Both the position numbers and the translations under genes were made by a program. Of a stretch of DNA of 64,000 bases, positions 26,396 to 38,300 are shown in pieces. Below the pieces are notes generated by a model that saw nothing but the letters and a program-made list of their open reading frames with translations, did not search any database and was not told the origin of the DNA. Source of the DNA: Spirometra erinaceieuropaei (lineage: Eukaryota > Platyhelminthes > Cestoda > Diphyllobothriidea > Diphyllobothriidae); assembly GCA_902702965.1 (NCBI GenBank), contig CACRXP010000727.1, positions 116,883-180,882 on the forward strand, written 5' to 3'. Within the stretch, counting starts at the first letter, position 1; each line of letters starts with the position of its first letter.

Positions 26396-29300
26396 GTCTG
26401 CTTTTGAAGCCTTTTTCGTAATGCATACATTTTCGAATTCCGGTGAGGCCGACGAGCGTCCAGGGGATTGCGCACGGAAATGAAAAGATTTCGAGTAGAT
26501 AGAATGCAGAAAAGCTATTGCACGCTGTTTTAAATCTCCCAAAAATACTGACTGATTTGAGAAAAGCTGAAATCCCTAGAATGTAATCATTCACGTCAAA
26601 CTATTATACTTTATTTGCAGAAGTACATGATGCGCTCCCGTCTAAAGCGAAGTAATAAACTAAACTTAAATTATACCGTCTGATTTAAATAGTATGCTAG
26701 TTAGTCCTTGGTAAGATTTCAACCGCAGATTAATGCAACGTGCAGTATAGAAGACAGTACAATAGTTCGTGTTCGACAAATATTTTCAAGAAAATGCGTA
26801 AGCTTAGGAATCGAGATGTTTATTTTGGTTATAAAAGACAAAAACAATCTGTTCGAACGCGATTTTGTTCGATCTCTTGGGTAATAAGATGAAGAGAATA
26901 AAAGGATTTGTCAACTCATATGCCACAAGATCGGCTAGGGACTTAGAAGAGTGAATAGTATTAACAAACGCAACTGTGAGTGCATCGGTACATACCGACC
27001 ATCGACTTTAGACTGGTAACTTTCCACCCATGAATGAATTAGCCTCCTCATTACGCCTACATAGACAAGATGAAGTGAATCGAGAGGAAAATTCGACACC
27101 GGATATAGATTTCAACGGGTAAAAGGCGATGTCCCAACTACATGCTGATTACACTTTTGACTAACGAAGTCTTCGTTCTTCCTGTCCTTAGCGCCCCCTT
27201 CAAGGTAGACTATTTTGCCTACGTATGTTCCAACTGCTATGCACTGTTCGCAGCCCCCGTAGGCATTAACATTTTTAACTTGATCAGGAATGGGCGCACA
27301 CCGATCTACTGGCCTCACGAAGTAAACAAGCTCCATATGGGTGGCAAAGGTCACGAACAGGCAACCAATTACCAGGCCGAAGTCGGCCAAGTCATGAAAG
27401 CAGCGAGGAGGGACGACAGAGAATGAGGGTAGATTGATACAGCACTGTTTCGGGCTTATTCTGCCTTCATTCAGCCAATCATAACCCTGACCACCAGCAG
27501 CTGAGACCAGAAACACAAACATGCGCACAGACGCACCTGGCGCAGTTGATCCACCACTGGGGTCTACCAGATGGGTCATAAGCACTTCATCGAAACGAAT
27601 TTCATCAGTGCCTCGCCACCTGTCATTCTCTGTCGCTGCAGATCGAGTATTTATTCAATCAGGAATGGACGCACACCGATCTATTGGCTTCACGAAGCAA
27701 ACAAGCTCCATATGGGTGGCAAAGGTCACGAACAAGCAACCAATTACCAGGCCAAAGTCGGCCAAGTCATGATTGTATCAATCTGCCCGCATTCTCTGTC
27801 GTCTCCCCTCGCTGCTTTCATGATTTGGCCGAATTCGGTCTGGTAATTGGTTGCTTGTTCGTGACCTTTGCCACCCATACGGAGCTTGTTTCCTTCGTGA
27901 AGCCGATAAATCGGCGTGCGCCCATTCCTGATTGAGTAAATACTCGATCTGCAGCGACAGAGAATGACAGATGGCGAGGCACTGCTGAACAAAAAAATAT
28001 GCTAACTGGTAAGATGCAGCTGACAAACGGCTCCACAATGCGACCTAAAATCGGCCACAGTTCTGTTCTCGTCTTAATATACAGAGCTAAACCATTTATT
28101 GCTTACTTCACTACCATTTCCTCATCCTCTGTGACGGCGGACTCCTTTTCTATTAACCGGGGGAATTTTTCAGCAGTCCAAATTGAACGTACTCACCACT
28201 ACCCAGGGGGGCTACATGCAAGGCATATGATGCACCTAAAAGCGTCAGGGGATCCGCGGCATCTTCGGAACAACTGACCTAAGTATATCCAGAAGGTTGC
28301 GGCGATGACTGTGCGCTAAACTGGACCACAGAGTCCATTCCCGCACCCTATTCTGAATGCGTACATGCGTTGGCATGTCGTCATTATAGATGGTGTTGTC
28401 AACGCAGAAAACGTTTTTTACGCATGACGCACTGCCTGCGAACGATGTCGACGGGCTCATGCTTTCACTGCTGCTGGAATACATGCACAGTGAACTGTTA
28501 GATGACGACTCCGTGTAGGAGTCGCCCATTCGAGAACGTTTACTGCGAATGAGGTCTACCTCGTCGTCTGTTACTCCAGCCATTTTCTCGATATCCTTCT
28601 TCACACGCCGTCCGCAGGGTCGTTCACTTCTCTGCCTAAACATTTCAAACATAGAAATCAAAGGTTAAGTAGAATGCAAGGGGTATGTTGCAATCGAGCA
28701 GTGTGAAGCACACGCTGCACGCTGGTGGGTGTGCGCGCCATCAGTACGGGAAATATATTTCGACCGTCGACTTCAACGATGTCCACCGTATGCTCCCTAG
28801 CAGGGTGGGAGCAGGGACGGTGAATTGTACTAAAATTTAGTTTGCAGTGATAGCAGACATGCACAGCATCTACCGCACTCCCTCCTCCGCAACCTGAACC
28901 CGGTGTCAAGACAGAGTCAAGAAGACCGGAGACCGGGGAGGGTACAGGTGGATGGCACGGTCGAGCCTGCACCTTGGCGTTCCACGCCACATCCGCTGGT
29001 CCACACAACAAATAAGCAGGTTTTTGATAAACAAAAACAATGGGGGACGGCGGGGATCGCAGTGTGCGCGGCGTAGGCCGGCAACCGGCTCTGAAACCGC
29101 ATCCCGGAAATGTTGGCATTTGTTATGGTGCACAAATCCGATAACGCCTGCCAGGATCCGATATGGCTTCCGTGTTTGTCCAGCGCATCTACAGTGTGGT
29201 CCGTTTGGGGGGCACATGAGGAATATTGACAACCAACGATTGACAGGATAGTGCAATAAAGGCGACCAAGCAGACTGCGCAATCTCCCATCGCGACAATC

Positions 29301-32300
29301 ACGATAAGAGCCCATCCAGTCCGCTATAGGACATCGCTCTTTAAGACGGTTTCACAGCACAGTGCTCCGCTGGAGTATTTCATGAATGATGTCCTGACAG
29401 TTCGTCTCTACTAAAGCAGGCTGAAGGAAAATGTTGAAAAATCCTCCCCTGCATGCATTTTTCCTTAGAGATACTGATGGACTTTGTGCAGTAGACCCAT
29501 GCAATTCTTAACCTTCTTATTTTGGGATGCATTTTGGCACTTTTGGTTAAACCTGACTCTTATCATACTATAAGTGCAGCATGAGGTTACCCTTAGATAA
29601 CAAAGTCTTTTTAAATCTCAATGCGATATCTTTTCGTTTTGCAAACTACTCATTGACTGAATAGGAACTACGCAAGCACCCTGCCACTTGAAACAAATTA
29701 AACTGACAGAGAGATTTTAACGTTAAGGATTTTAGGGTTACTACTGGGTTTTTCGTCTATGCCAAAAATAATGGTGTAGCAAAACAAAAGGACTCTTGTC
29801 GCAGTTATTGTCATTTTAAGGCCCCGAGTCAGGCATATTTTGAGACGGAGTTTCTAAGGTCGAAAGTTGTTCTGCTTTCTATAAAATAATCATGCTTACT
29901 CACATCTTTTTTCACTATAACTAAATGGGATAAAAAAACATCTCTTAAGTCTGAGAAGGCTAGTTTCGTAAAAGCTGTCTTTTCCTCACGCGTCCTTCTG
30001 CCGTCTAAGCGTGTCGCACACGACTTGGTCTCCAATACATGCACCAGGCTGCATCAAAGCGTACCGATCTCACTGGCCTGGATTCGTAAGTGATCGACCA
30101 GGTCAATGCTTGATGTGAAAGTGCGGTCGCAGCTTTGACGCGTTCGGAGTGAGTCCGCAGTGCTGGCGGTGGAGTCAAGGGCCGGAATGGTTGGAGATAA
30201 AACAGAAACGTCATCACTAGTAGTGCTAATTGCGGTCTGTTTTAAATTAGATATTGATTGGTTCTGTTGCCATGGCAGTGAACCCTCAGATGTCAAACAG
30301 GGCTGACCCGTGCGGGATTTCTTTTGACAATGTGGATGCGATGACAGAATTTCAGTGCTTGCGTCATTTGTTCGTGATACCTGAGTTTCGCAAACCTTTC
30401 TATATACCTTGGCAGCGGCTATTAGGTTGGCATTGATGATGGCAGCTCAAGCTTCTGCGTCAAACTTGCCGATCTTGAGCGATTTCCTCCCGTATCTGAG
30501 TTGATTTTAAAGAGATTTAGAAAGGTCACCAGAGTATACTTGCAGCATCGATTTGATTAGCCATGTCTGTGAGCAACCATAGCAATGTCGCCAAAGAATG
30601 ACCACATTGGTAGGCGCTCATTGTCTATCCCAAATATGTGGCCACCCCAACACAAATATATCTGCCCCAGCGTGGCGGGAATGCTGATGATGCCGGTTAT
30701 TTCCATGATCTCAATGTCTGAAGATCCTTTCCTACCACTTCACTTTCAGTATTCTTTTGGGGCAGCTGAAGCGAAAACAGTCTGACTCGATCTTGGTGTT
30801 TGCCGAAATTGTACTCCCGAGTTATGCGAAGTTGTCCTCTAATGTGAGGGGATTTCCGTTCGCGTGCGGTTCGTTCCAGTCACCGTTCGGCACCGGTTGG
30901 TGCACGACGACTCGCTCTTCCGTGGCGACAGTTATTCGGAAGTTGGAGTAACCGGCGGCGAAGAGGTCCACACTCCGCTCCATGTCCTATTCCGTTGTGG
31001 TCTTTAGCACGCAGCAACCCGGAGACAAGAAGCCGTGGATGTTGACCCAGGAGATCCCCGAGAACAGTCGCAGGCGACTGAAGGTGGGCATTTTTCCGTC
31101 GGCTTGATGGCCGATGTCGATCCCTGACCTCTCTTCACAGTAGGCTTCCATCAGCAAAGCGGAAACTATAAGACTGAATAGAGTGAGAATGAGTTCGCAA
31201 CTCTCTTAAACCCTGGGGTGACCCCAAAGTCCGTGACGAATGCCATCATCTCGTAGTGCGTTCGTCCTACCGTCCGTAGAAATCGTTACGGACATCCGAA
31301 TTTTAACATGCTTTTCAAAATTTCATCGTAATCCAGTGGGCGTAAGGCTTTCGACAGATTTATAAAAGTAATGCAAAGGTCGGTTCGTATTCCCTGCCAC
31401 TTTTTCTGTAGTTGGCGGGACAACAAGACCATGTCTGTGGCACATGGTGTTTTCAGAATCCGCACTACGCTCCTGGAGGAAGTCCCTGTTACAGATGGGC
31501 ATCCAAGAAGATTGAGTAGGGTACGCGCGGAAACAGGTGTTGGTAAAGCGAGGGTCATATTCCGCGCAGGTCTGCAGAGGGAGTCCATTTCCGTCGCAGC
31601 TGCCCATCCCATAAGGACCGAACACTCCCTCCAAGGCAACGTGATCTTTGCGAACTGGAGCACTTTTCACCAAGGGAAATCGATTTTACGCCTTCGAAAC
31701 AGTCGTTAGGACGCACAGATTTTAGTAGAACTTGCTCTTGCCGTCATCAGTCTTGGTCATTTAGGAGAGATAGCCACTGACGACGGGGGTAGTTTTCTTT
31801 TCAAGATGTGGAAACCGCACGGTCAAGAAACGATCACTAATGTCCTGAAGATGGGGAAGGGATTTGGGATTCATTTTAAGAACACGGAGGCATAAAGAAC
31901 ACGCACATCCCGGGCACTCATTTGGTTTAACCTGCTGGTGATGGACGACTACCGAAGTGCATCCGCCGTACTGATCCCGACTTCGTGAAATTGTTGGTGA
32001 GAGCTGGGTGACGGGTATGACGATGTCGAAATATCCACTAGCTTCTTTCTTGCGTTTGACGTGTGTCGTTAGTGTATGACCTATAAGAAATTGTTACCAA
32101 CGTGGCCGCGTTTGCACTAACAGACCCAGATGGTCTCGTCCATGATACGTCTACGTACGCGAAAATTGCATGCAGCTTATCAGCGGTAGTTTGCCCTCAT
32201 TGATGTGAGGTCGCTCAGCGTTAATACACTACATCAACAAGGCTATAGTGACCGTACAACTGCAGCGTGTGTCCCGGCCAACGACATCCCGCACGCCGCA

Positions 32301-35300
32301 CACCGACTTACAACTCATAACATGGAAGTAGCCTAGCGTTCAAGAACATATCGTCGCGAGCTGTGCAACCTGAAGACAACCTTCCCATTTGGAAGGAATG
32401 GACAGCGATCAACAGAACCGCAGACCGAAGTCAGTTTGGCCGCTACCTACGCCAGAGGAGTCCCAGAGACTGTATATGAGAGAGTCTGGATGAAACTGGA
32501 ATGCTCCCCAACAAACGAAAGATGGGAACTTTGAAACTTATTTTCCTCCGCATTGTAGCAACCGTTTAAAATCTCAGTTTGGGGATGGGGACGGCTACTA
32601 AATTAGCCTCTCTTCCAAATAACAGTTTCATCGCCCGGTATACATGATTTCCCGTGAGATGTGAACTTTTATTCTACTACCTACACAGAGGCCTGAAAAA
32701 TACGACAACAACTAATTACATAAGATCGGTCTCACGCAGCCAGAGTGCCGGCTTACCCTGCGGAATCTCAAAGAGACAATACAACAGGGCAACTAATACA
32801 GTCTCAACTGTCCTCTGTCGAGGGGAAGAATGACCGATTAAACAGTTTTCTAGTCCGTCATGCAGCAAAATAAGACACACAATCAACCAATTTATAACCG
32901 ATTATTTCAGCAATCCGTCTGAGTTTCGATCCGATCTTTAGAAATGCAGATATTTTTCAGCAGATGTTGACCGCGTTGTCCGCAAAGTGCGCAATTTTAC
33001 GACTTTTTTCCAGCCAACCCTTTTTCATTCTCTACTCGATGATTGTGCGTCTCCGAACAGCGCAAAATGGTCAGCAACCCAAATTGCTTAGAAAGACAGA
33101 CAAAAGATTAGCCAGCTTCGGCAATTTCTACTTAAGGGTCGGACTGTTTTCATAAGACAAACTTGATTTAAAGTTAGTTTATTCACCTCACACATGTCAA
33201 TATCATTTTTTAAACAAGTTGTCCCCTGTAGTAAAGCAGTTAATGCAATTTACAGGAAGCTCTTACAAATTTTTCATGAAATTCAGCCGTGACTCTAAGC
33301 AGCTATCCAAAATGGGACTTGGAGCCTTAAATAAGCATTGAAATGGTGCACAATTCAGACTGCTGTCCACAGTATCTACTCACACTTAAGCCGCTTCAGC
33401 AGCAAAGCTGACTGCATCGATAACTTATTGTGTAGAGCTGATAGGGCATTTACTCGGACCTCTGTTTTTGCATCCAAGATGTTAGATCTCTGCTCATTTG
33501 TTTTTTTGTCCCTCCGTCAATTTAAAGCGTGTGAATTGCTGAGGGAACCGGTGATCGCGATATTTGGGCCAAACAGTGATACTGCCTCGGCACAGGCATT
33601 GCGGGTCAGCCAAAAGCACGGCATCCCCTACATGGTGACTCGTTGGGGAGACGACGACCTGCCCCTGCACAACGTCTCCATCAATCTTCATCCCTCAGAG
33701 AGCGAGGTAGGCCATACTCTCAGACGCTTTGTCGAAAGGGCTGAGGAGTGGAAGCAACTGGGCCTCATCTACACTGATGACGAAGGTAGGGCTGTTAACT
33801 ACCCCGATTGGCCTCAACCTTCAATTTTTTGACTTCATTTTGGGGCTGCGGGCAACTCACGAAACCAGACTGATTTAGGCAGTGAAGGCTTTGTCTGATG
33901 GGAACCTCGGTCAAGAATGGACTGACAAACAGACCAAACAAACAACTTGCTAAACACACGTTTACGCATACCATTTGTGCTTTTAGAACTTTGGTGTGAA
34001 AAACTGAGGACTGCCTGACGTTAATATAACTGAATTCCGGCTTGTTTGAAAGAAATCTACAGTTTAAAGGACACGCATCTGGAGTAGCATTTCGTGCAGA
34101 CAGATGTCCAACTATTCAAAAGGTATTTGGGTAACGCTCTAAACTCTGCTGAATGCTATTCCACAGGAGGCCATGTGAATGCATGCAGGCCTAGTCCACA
34201 ACAAACTTTAAACGCCGGAGTTCATCCTGATTGTAGTTTATCGTCGCATTTGACCGTATACAACGCCGCTAGGATATGATTGCATGTCGACTTTCACTTG
34301 AAAATGCCTTTTTCTTCGTTTCTTAAAGCACACTGAAAGGTATACTGTATGAAGGGCTAATTTGTTCGAACTAGGCTGGACTAGTGACTCAAAGTTGCAC
34401 TTTCCGAAGTACCTCTAGTTAACCACCCCAATTTCAGTCACAGTGTTTTATAAGTTTTGATATCTGCTTTATGCTTTCTGCCAACCACTTGACAGACCTT
34501 TAAACGTAAGAGTCTATCTAACGCTTACTGGTGGGTAGCTAAGAGGGTCCTTGTCAATGTGGTCTTCAAGGTCGATTTCTTTATGGCAATATAATGTCCT
34601 GGAATTTTTTGATTTCTAGGAACCGTCTATAATCCAAACTTTTTCACGGTTTAGGTTTGCAGAAATTCCAAAGTTTGCTGTCGCACTTCAAAGGCGATGT
34701 CATAATGCGTAAATGGGATAGCAATGATCTGGCGCATAAATACGTCATCAAGTACTTCCGCACAACTATGTCACAGTTTCGTTTTGTGGTGGACATTCCA
34801 CAGTCAGAGATTCCCGAATTCCTGGACCTGGCAAGTTTCGATGATTACCTGGTCGCCATTTTTATTTCCGAGCTGCAACAACGCGTTCTTTTTCACAACT
34901 CGTGCGTCAACTTCTTGTCCTATTGTAGATAGCTGAATACAACATGACAAGTCAGTACTACAGTTACATATTTACGGATTGGGTAAGTGTACGCACTTTC
35001 GTCCCTTTTCCGACAAATAATCTGAAGTTTTGCGATAGGAAACTGTTCGTCTGACAACAGAGACCATTGTTGTAGCTGCCAAATTGTTTGTGTGCTACAA
35101 ATTGCGCAAATAATTTTTAGAGAAATATGCAAACGGCAGTTTATTTTTAGTAGACAACCATCTAGTAGAACACTTTAAAAATGTTCTTGGTTTACGGAAC
35201 AGAAGTTTCTGGAGGCCACATCTCTTCTTTGCGCCTTCATTGGGATTCAGAATTCTCAGAACAGCAATAAAAACTCACTCCATAGAAGGGTAAAGATTGT

Positions 35301-38300
35301 CAAACCTGGTAAATAGCCTCCAATTCCAAAAGGCGCCATTATACTTTTCAGGCTTCACGCTACAAGCGGTCACACTATAGTTGAGCCACCTTCCAGATAA
35401 ATAGTGCTTTATCACTCACGTAGTACCCCTGCTCTTTTTGCACATAGTACTCAAGACGACAACAGTATAGAGAAGGACCCTATTCGGTTTTAAATAAGCT
35501 GTGGATCGTACCGCACGTGATTTATGGTAAAGGGAGTTTTATGGGTGGGACCGCACGCTAGACAGTAAGCTGACAAAATGAAAGAGGACATATAGGTTAC
35601 CTGGATCTATGTTGAAAGTCTTATATTACGCTATTATACAATCACGGAAATAAGATTAGTAAGTAAACAATAAACAAGAATAGATTTCACAAAATAACGG
35701 ATTTTAAGCTAAGGTGTTAGGCCTAAGGAAGTAATCGCTGTTGGCCGTGTAATTTCTGCAACAACCTACAAATGTATGTCAAGATAAAACCCCATATGAC
35801 ACGATCCACAGTCTACTGACAGTTAAATGGGGTCCTTCTCTATACCGTCGCCCTCGAGACAACTTGAACGGCAAACATAACCTGCTCCCATATGAGTGTT
35901 TGATACAAGTCTGCAGAAGCTGAGACGGACACCATGACAACTTAAATATTTCCCCGTTCGCACAGGCACGTCCAGTATCAGAATCAACACCAGAGGACGC
36001 CCTTGCCCCTTATACAGCTTAAAATAGATCTACATAGAATGAAAGTGCTCGTTTAGCCGCTGCATGTAGTCTCTCTCACGCGTTGCTGCGTTGCATCCTT
36101 CAGGATATCATGATTTGGCTGAAGTCAGGGAATTAGACAGGCAAAAGTGACTCACAGGACTACTTTACTAATAAATAAAATCACCGAGGTTCAAACACAC
36201 ATAGGCGTCACTTGATACCGAAAAAGAGACAAAAGTAGTAAAACTGGCTGTAAGAAGTCCAAAATCTTGACCTTCAAGTTTTCCTTATGACTACCAGTTA
36301 TGATGCGCCCGTGGAATTATGTGAGTCCCATTTTTCTGGATGAAAGCCTACACTTTTCTACAGGATACACAATTCCTGAACCCCAAGGCCTTTGTCATTG
36401 ACAAGGGTGCCAACTTCTCAGCGCTCTCCCTTATAAACATCACTTGGCTACAAGACCACTTGCAGCAAGGAAACAGGTATTTTTTGAGTCGACCTTCGAA
36501 GGGAGGTCTCGGTGCGGATTCAGAGACAAAGAGCCCCCATGAAAAATTGGTAAGCATTTCAATTGCATATTTTTCTGCAACTGTCGCCTTCTGAACAACT
36601 ATGTAGGCAATCATTTTATGCTGAGAAAAACAAGACACAGTTCATGTATTAAGAAGAGTCCCAGGGTCAACTTCTCGTACTGGGAATAGAAATCTGAGAT
36701 GGTGCTCGTTTCTGTTTGGCTGAATGATGTCGAGTGCTTTTTTTGCAAATTTCGAAAAATAGATTTATAATATGACGAATGACAGAAGCCTTTATTAGAT
36801 GCTCATATGAAAAGCACCCCATCAGAATACTTTTAAAGAAAAATGCGCATGTTTCTTCAAATACTAACTGCAGTTGACCGGAAACCGAGATATCAATCCT
36901 CGTACAGCAGTTCAAATTATTTAATTTCGCTCTCTGCCCTTTCCGTTTACATCCTTTCGTCTCTGGTTTCCGTGTTCGAGTTCAGGCTCATGGGACAGAG
37001 CAAAGTAAACCCCTATTTTTGTGGAGAACTGGTAATTTACATTTCGCACCGCACATGTTGCCTAATTATACTGAGAAGCGTATGGTGGTCCTTTTATTGG
37101 AAAATAGCATATTCATATTGACCCAACTCTGAAAAACTCGGCGCCTCGGTGCGATTCGAACCCACACAGTAAGGAGAAGGCTTTGGTACAGCCAACGCTC
37201 TAACCACTTGAGCTACGAGGCTCTGCCGGACGACGCGAGTTTAATCACATTTGGGTCAAGTTACCCGCCCAACCTACTGCAACGTCTGGAATCCACCAAA
37301 TCTGATACAGTAAGTTGACTGCCTAAGGAAAATTTCCTAAGTATTTCACCTAGAATCCATCAGATGACTACCAGGCTCACGTAATCCAAAATCGGCCAAA
37401 ACATCTATGAATTACGTGAGTCTGGTAGTCATATTGACCCAACTGTGAAAAACTCGGCGCCTCGGTGAGATTTGAATCCTACCGAGGCGCCGAGTTTTTC
37501 ATAGTTGGGTCAATATGAATTATTTTAAATCTGCCAAAACATCTATGAACTAGTAGCATATGTTTGATTTCGTAGAATGTTTACTGTTGAACCCTCACGA
37601 TTGCATATGTTGCCTACAAAGATGCAAAAATTAGATGAAGTTTGAGACTTGTATGAGTGGTGTCTGAATTACCTTTTTGCCAAGGCCGGAGAGACTTAAC
37701 TAGAAAATTGGGGACGGTAGAGGCCTGATATTTTGGTCGTCCTCCTCAAATACGGCTCTTTGCCACGGTCCTTGATGATTTCTTAGAGCGATTTTCTTTA
37801 AAATACAGGATGATTTGAAGCTTCACCGAGAATGCTGCAAATTATGTGTATCGACACGAGCGAGGTAGATAATGAGTATAACTTAGCTGAAAATAACACC
37901 TCCAGTCCATACAAATTATCTCAGCATAAAAAGTCTGCATTCTGCGTGTGAGGGTAGTGCACATAAAACCGAAGGAACTCACGCCTCGTAGGCAAGGTTA
38001 AATATCGATGAGTGCCAATTTTCCAAGGAGGATCCTGGTTGTATAAAAAACTCCTTAACGGTCTCATTGAAATATTTCTTCCGCATCACATATTGAAAGA
38101 CGGGCGAAGATATCTGAAATACCTCTAGAAGTCTCTTGAACTACTTACGTCTTTCATCTGTTGTTTCATCAAAACGTGCAACTTCTTTGTACTCCAGAAA
38201 TAGCAATAATTTGAACCCTATTAGCATGCTCACATGGGCAACGAGCAAACACGTCAGGTGACCACGTTAACTGTGTGCTTAAAACGGAAGGAAGGGTTAA

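Noticed and set aside
27521..28038. Six overlapping ORFs on both strands
   Set aside because: They come from the symmetry of the fold-back repeat; no frame is preferred between copies.
37818..37873. Possible exon between ATACAG and GTAGAT
   Set aside because: Splice signals look good, but the frame reads [18 protein letters not shown], unlike the receptor segment needed. The phase fits only if the following acceptor is moved to 39930.
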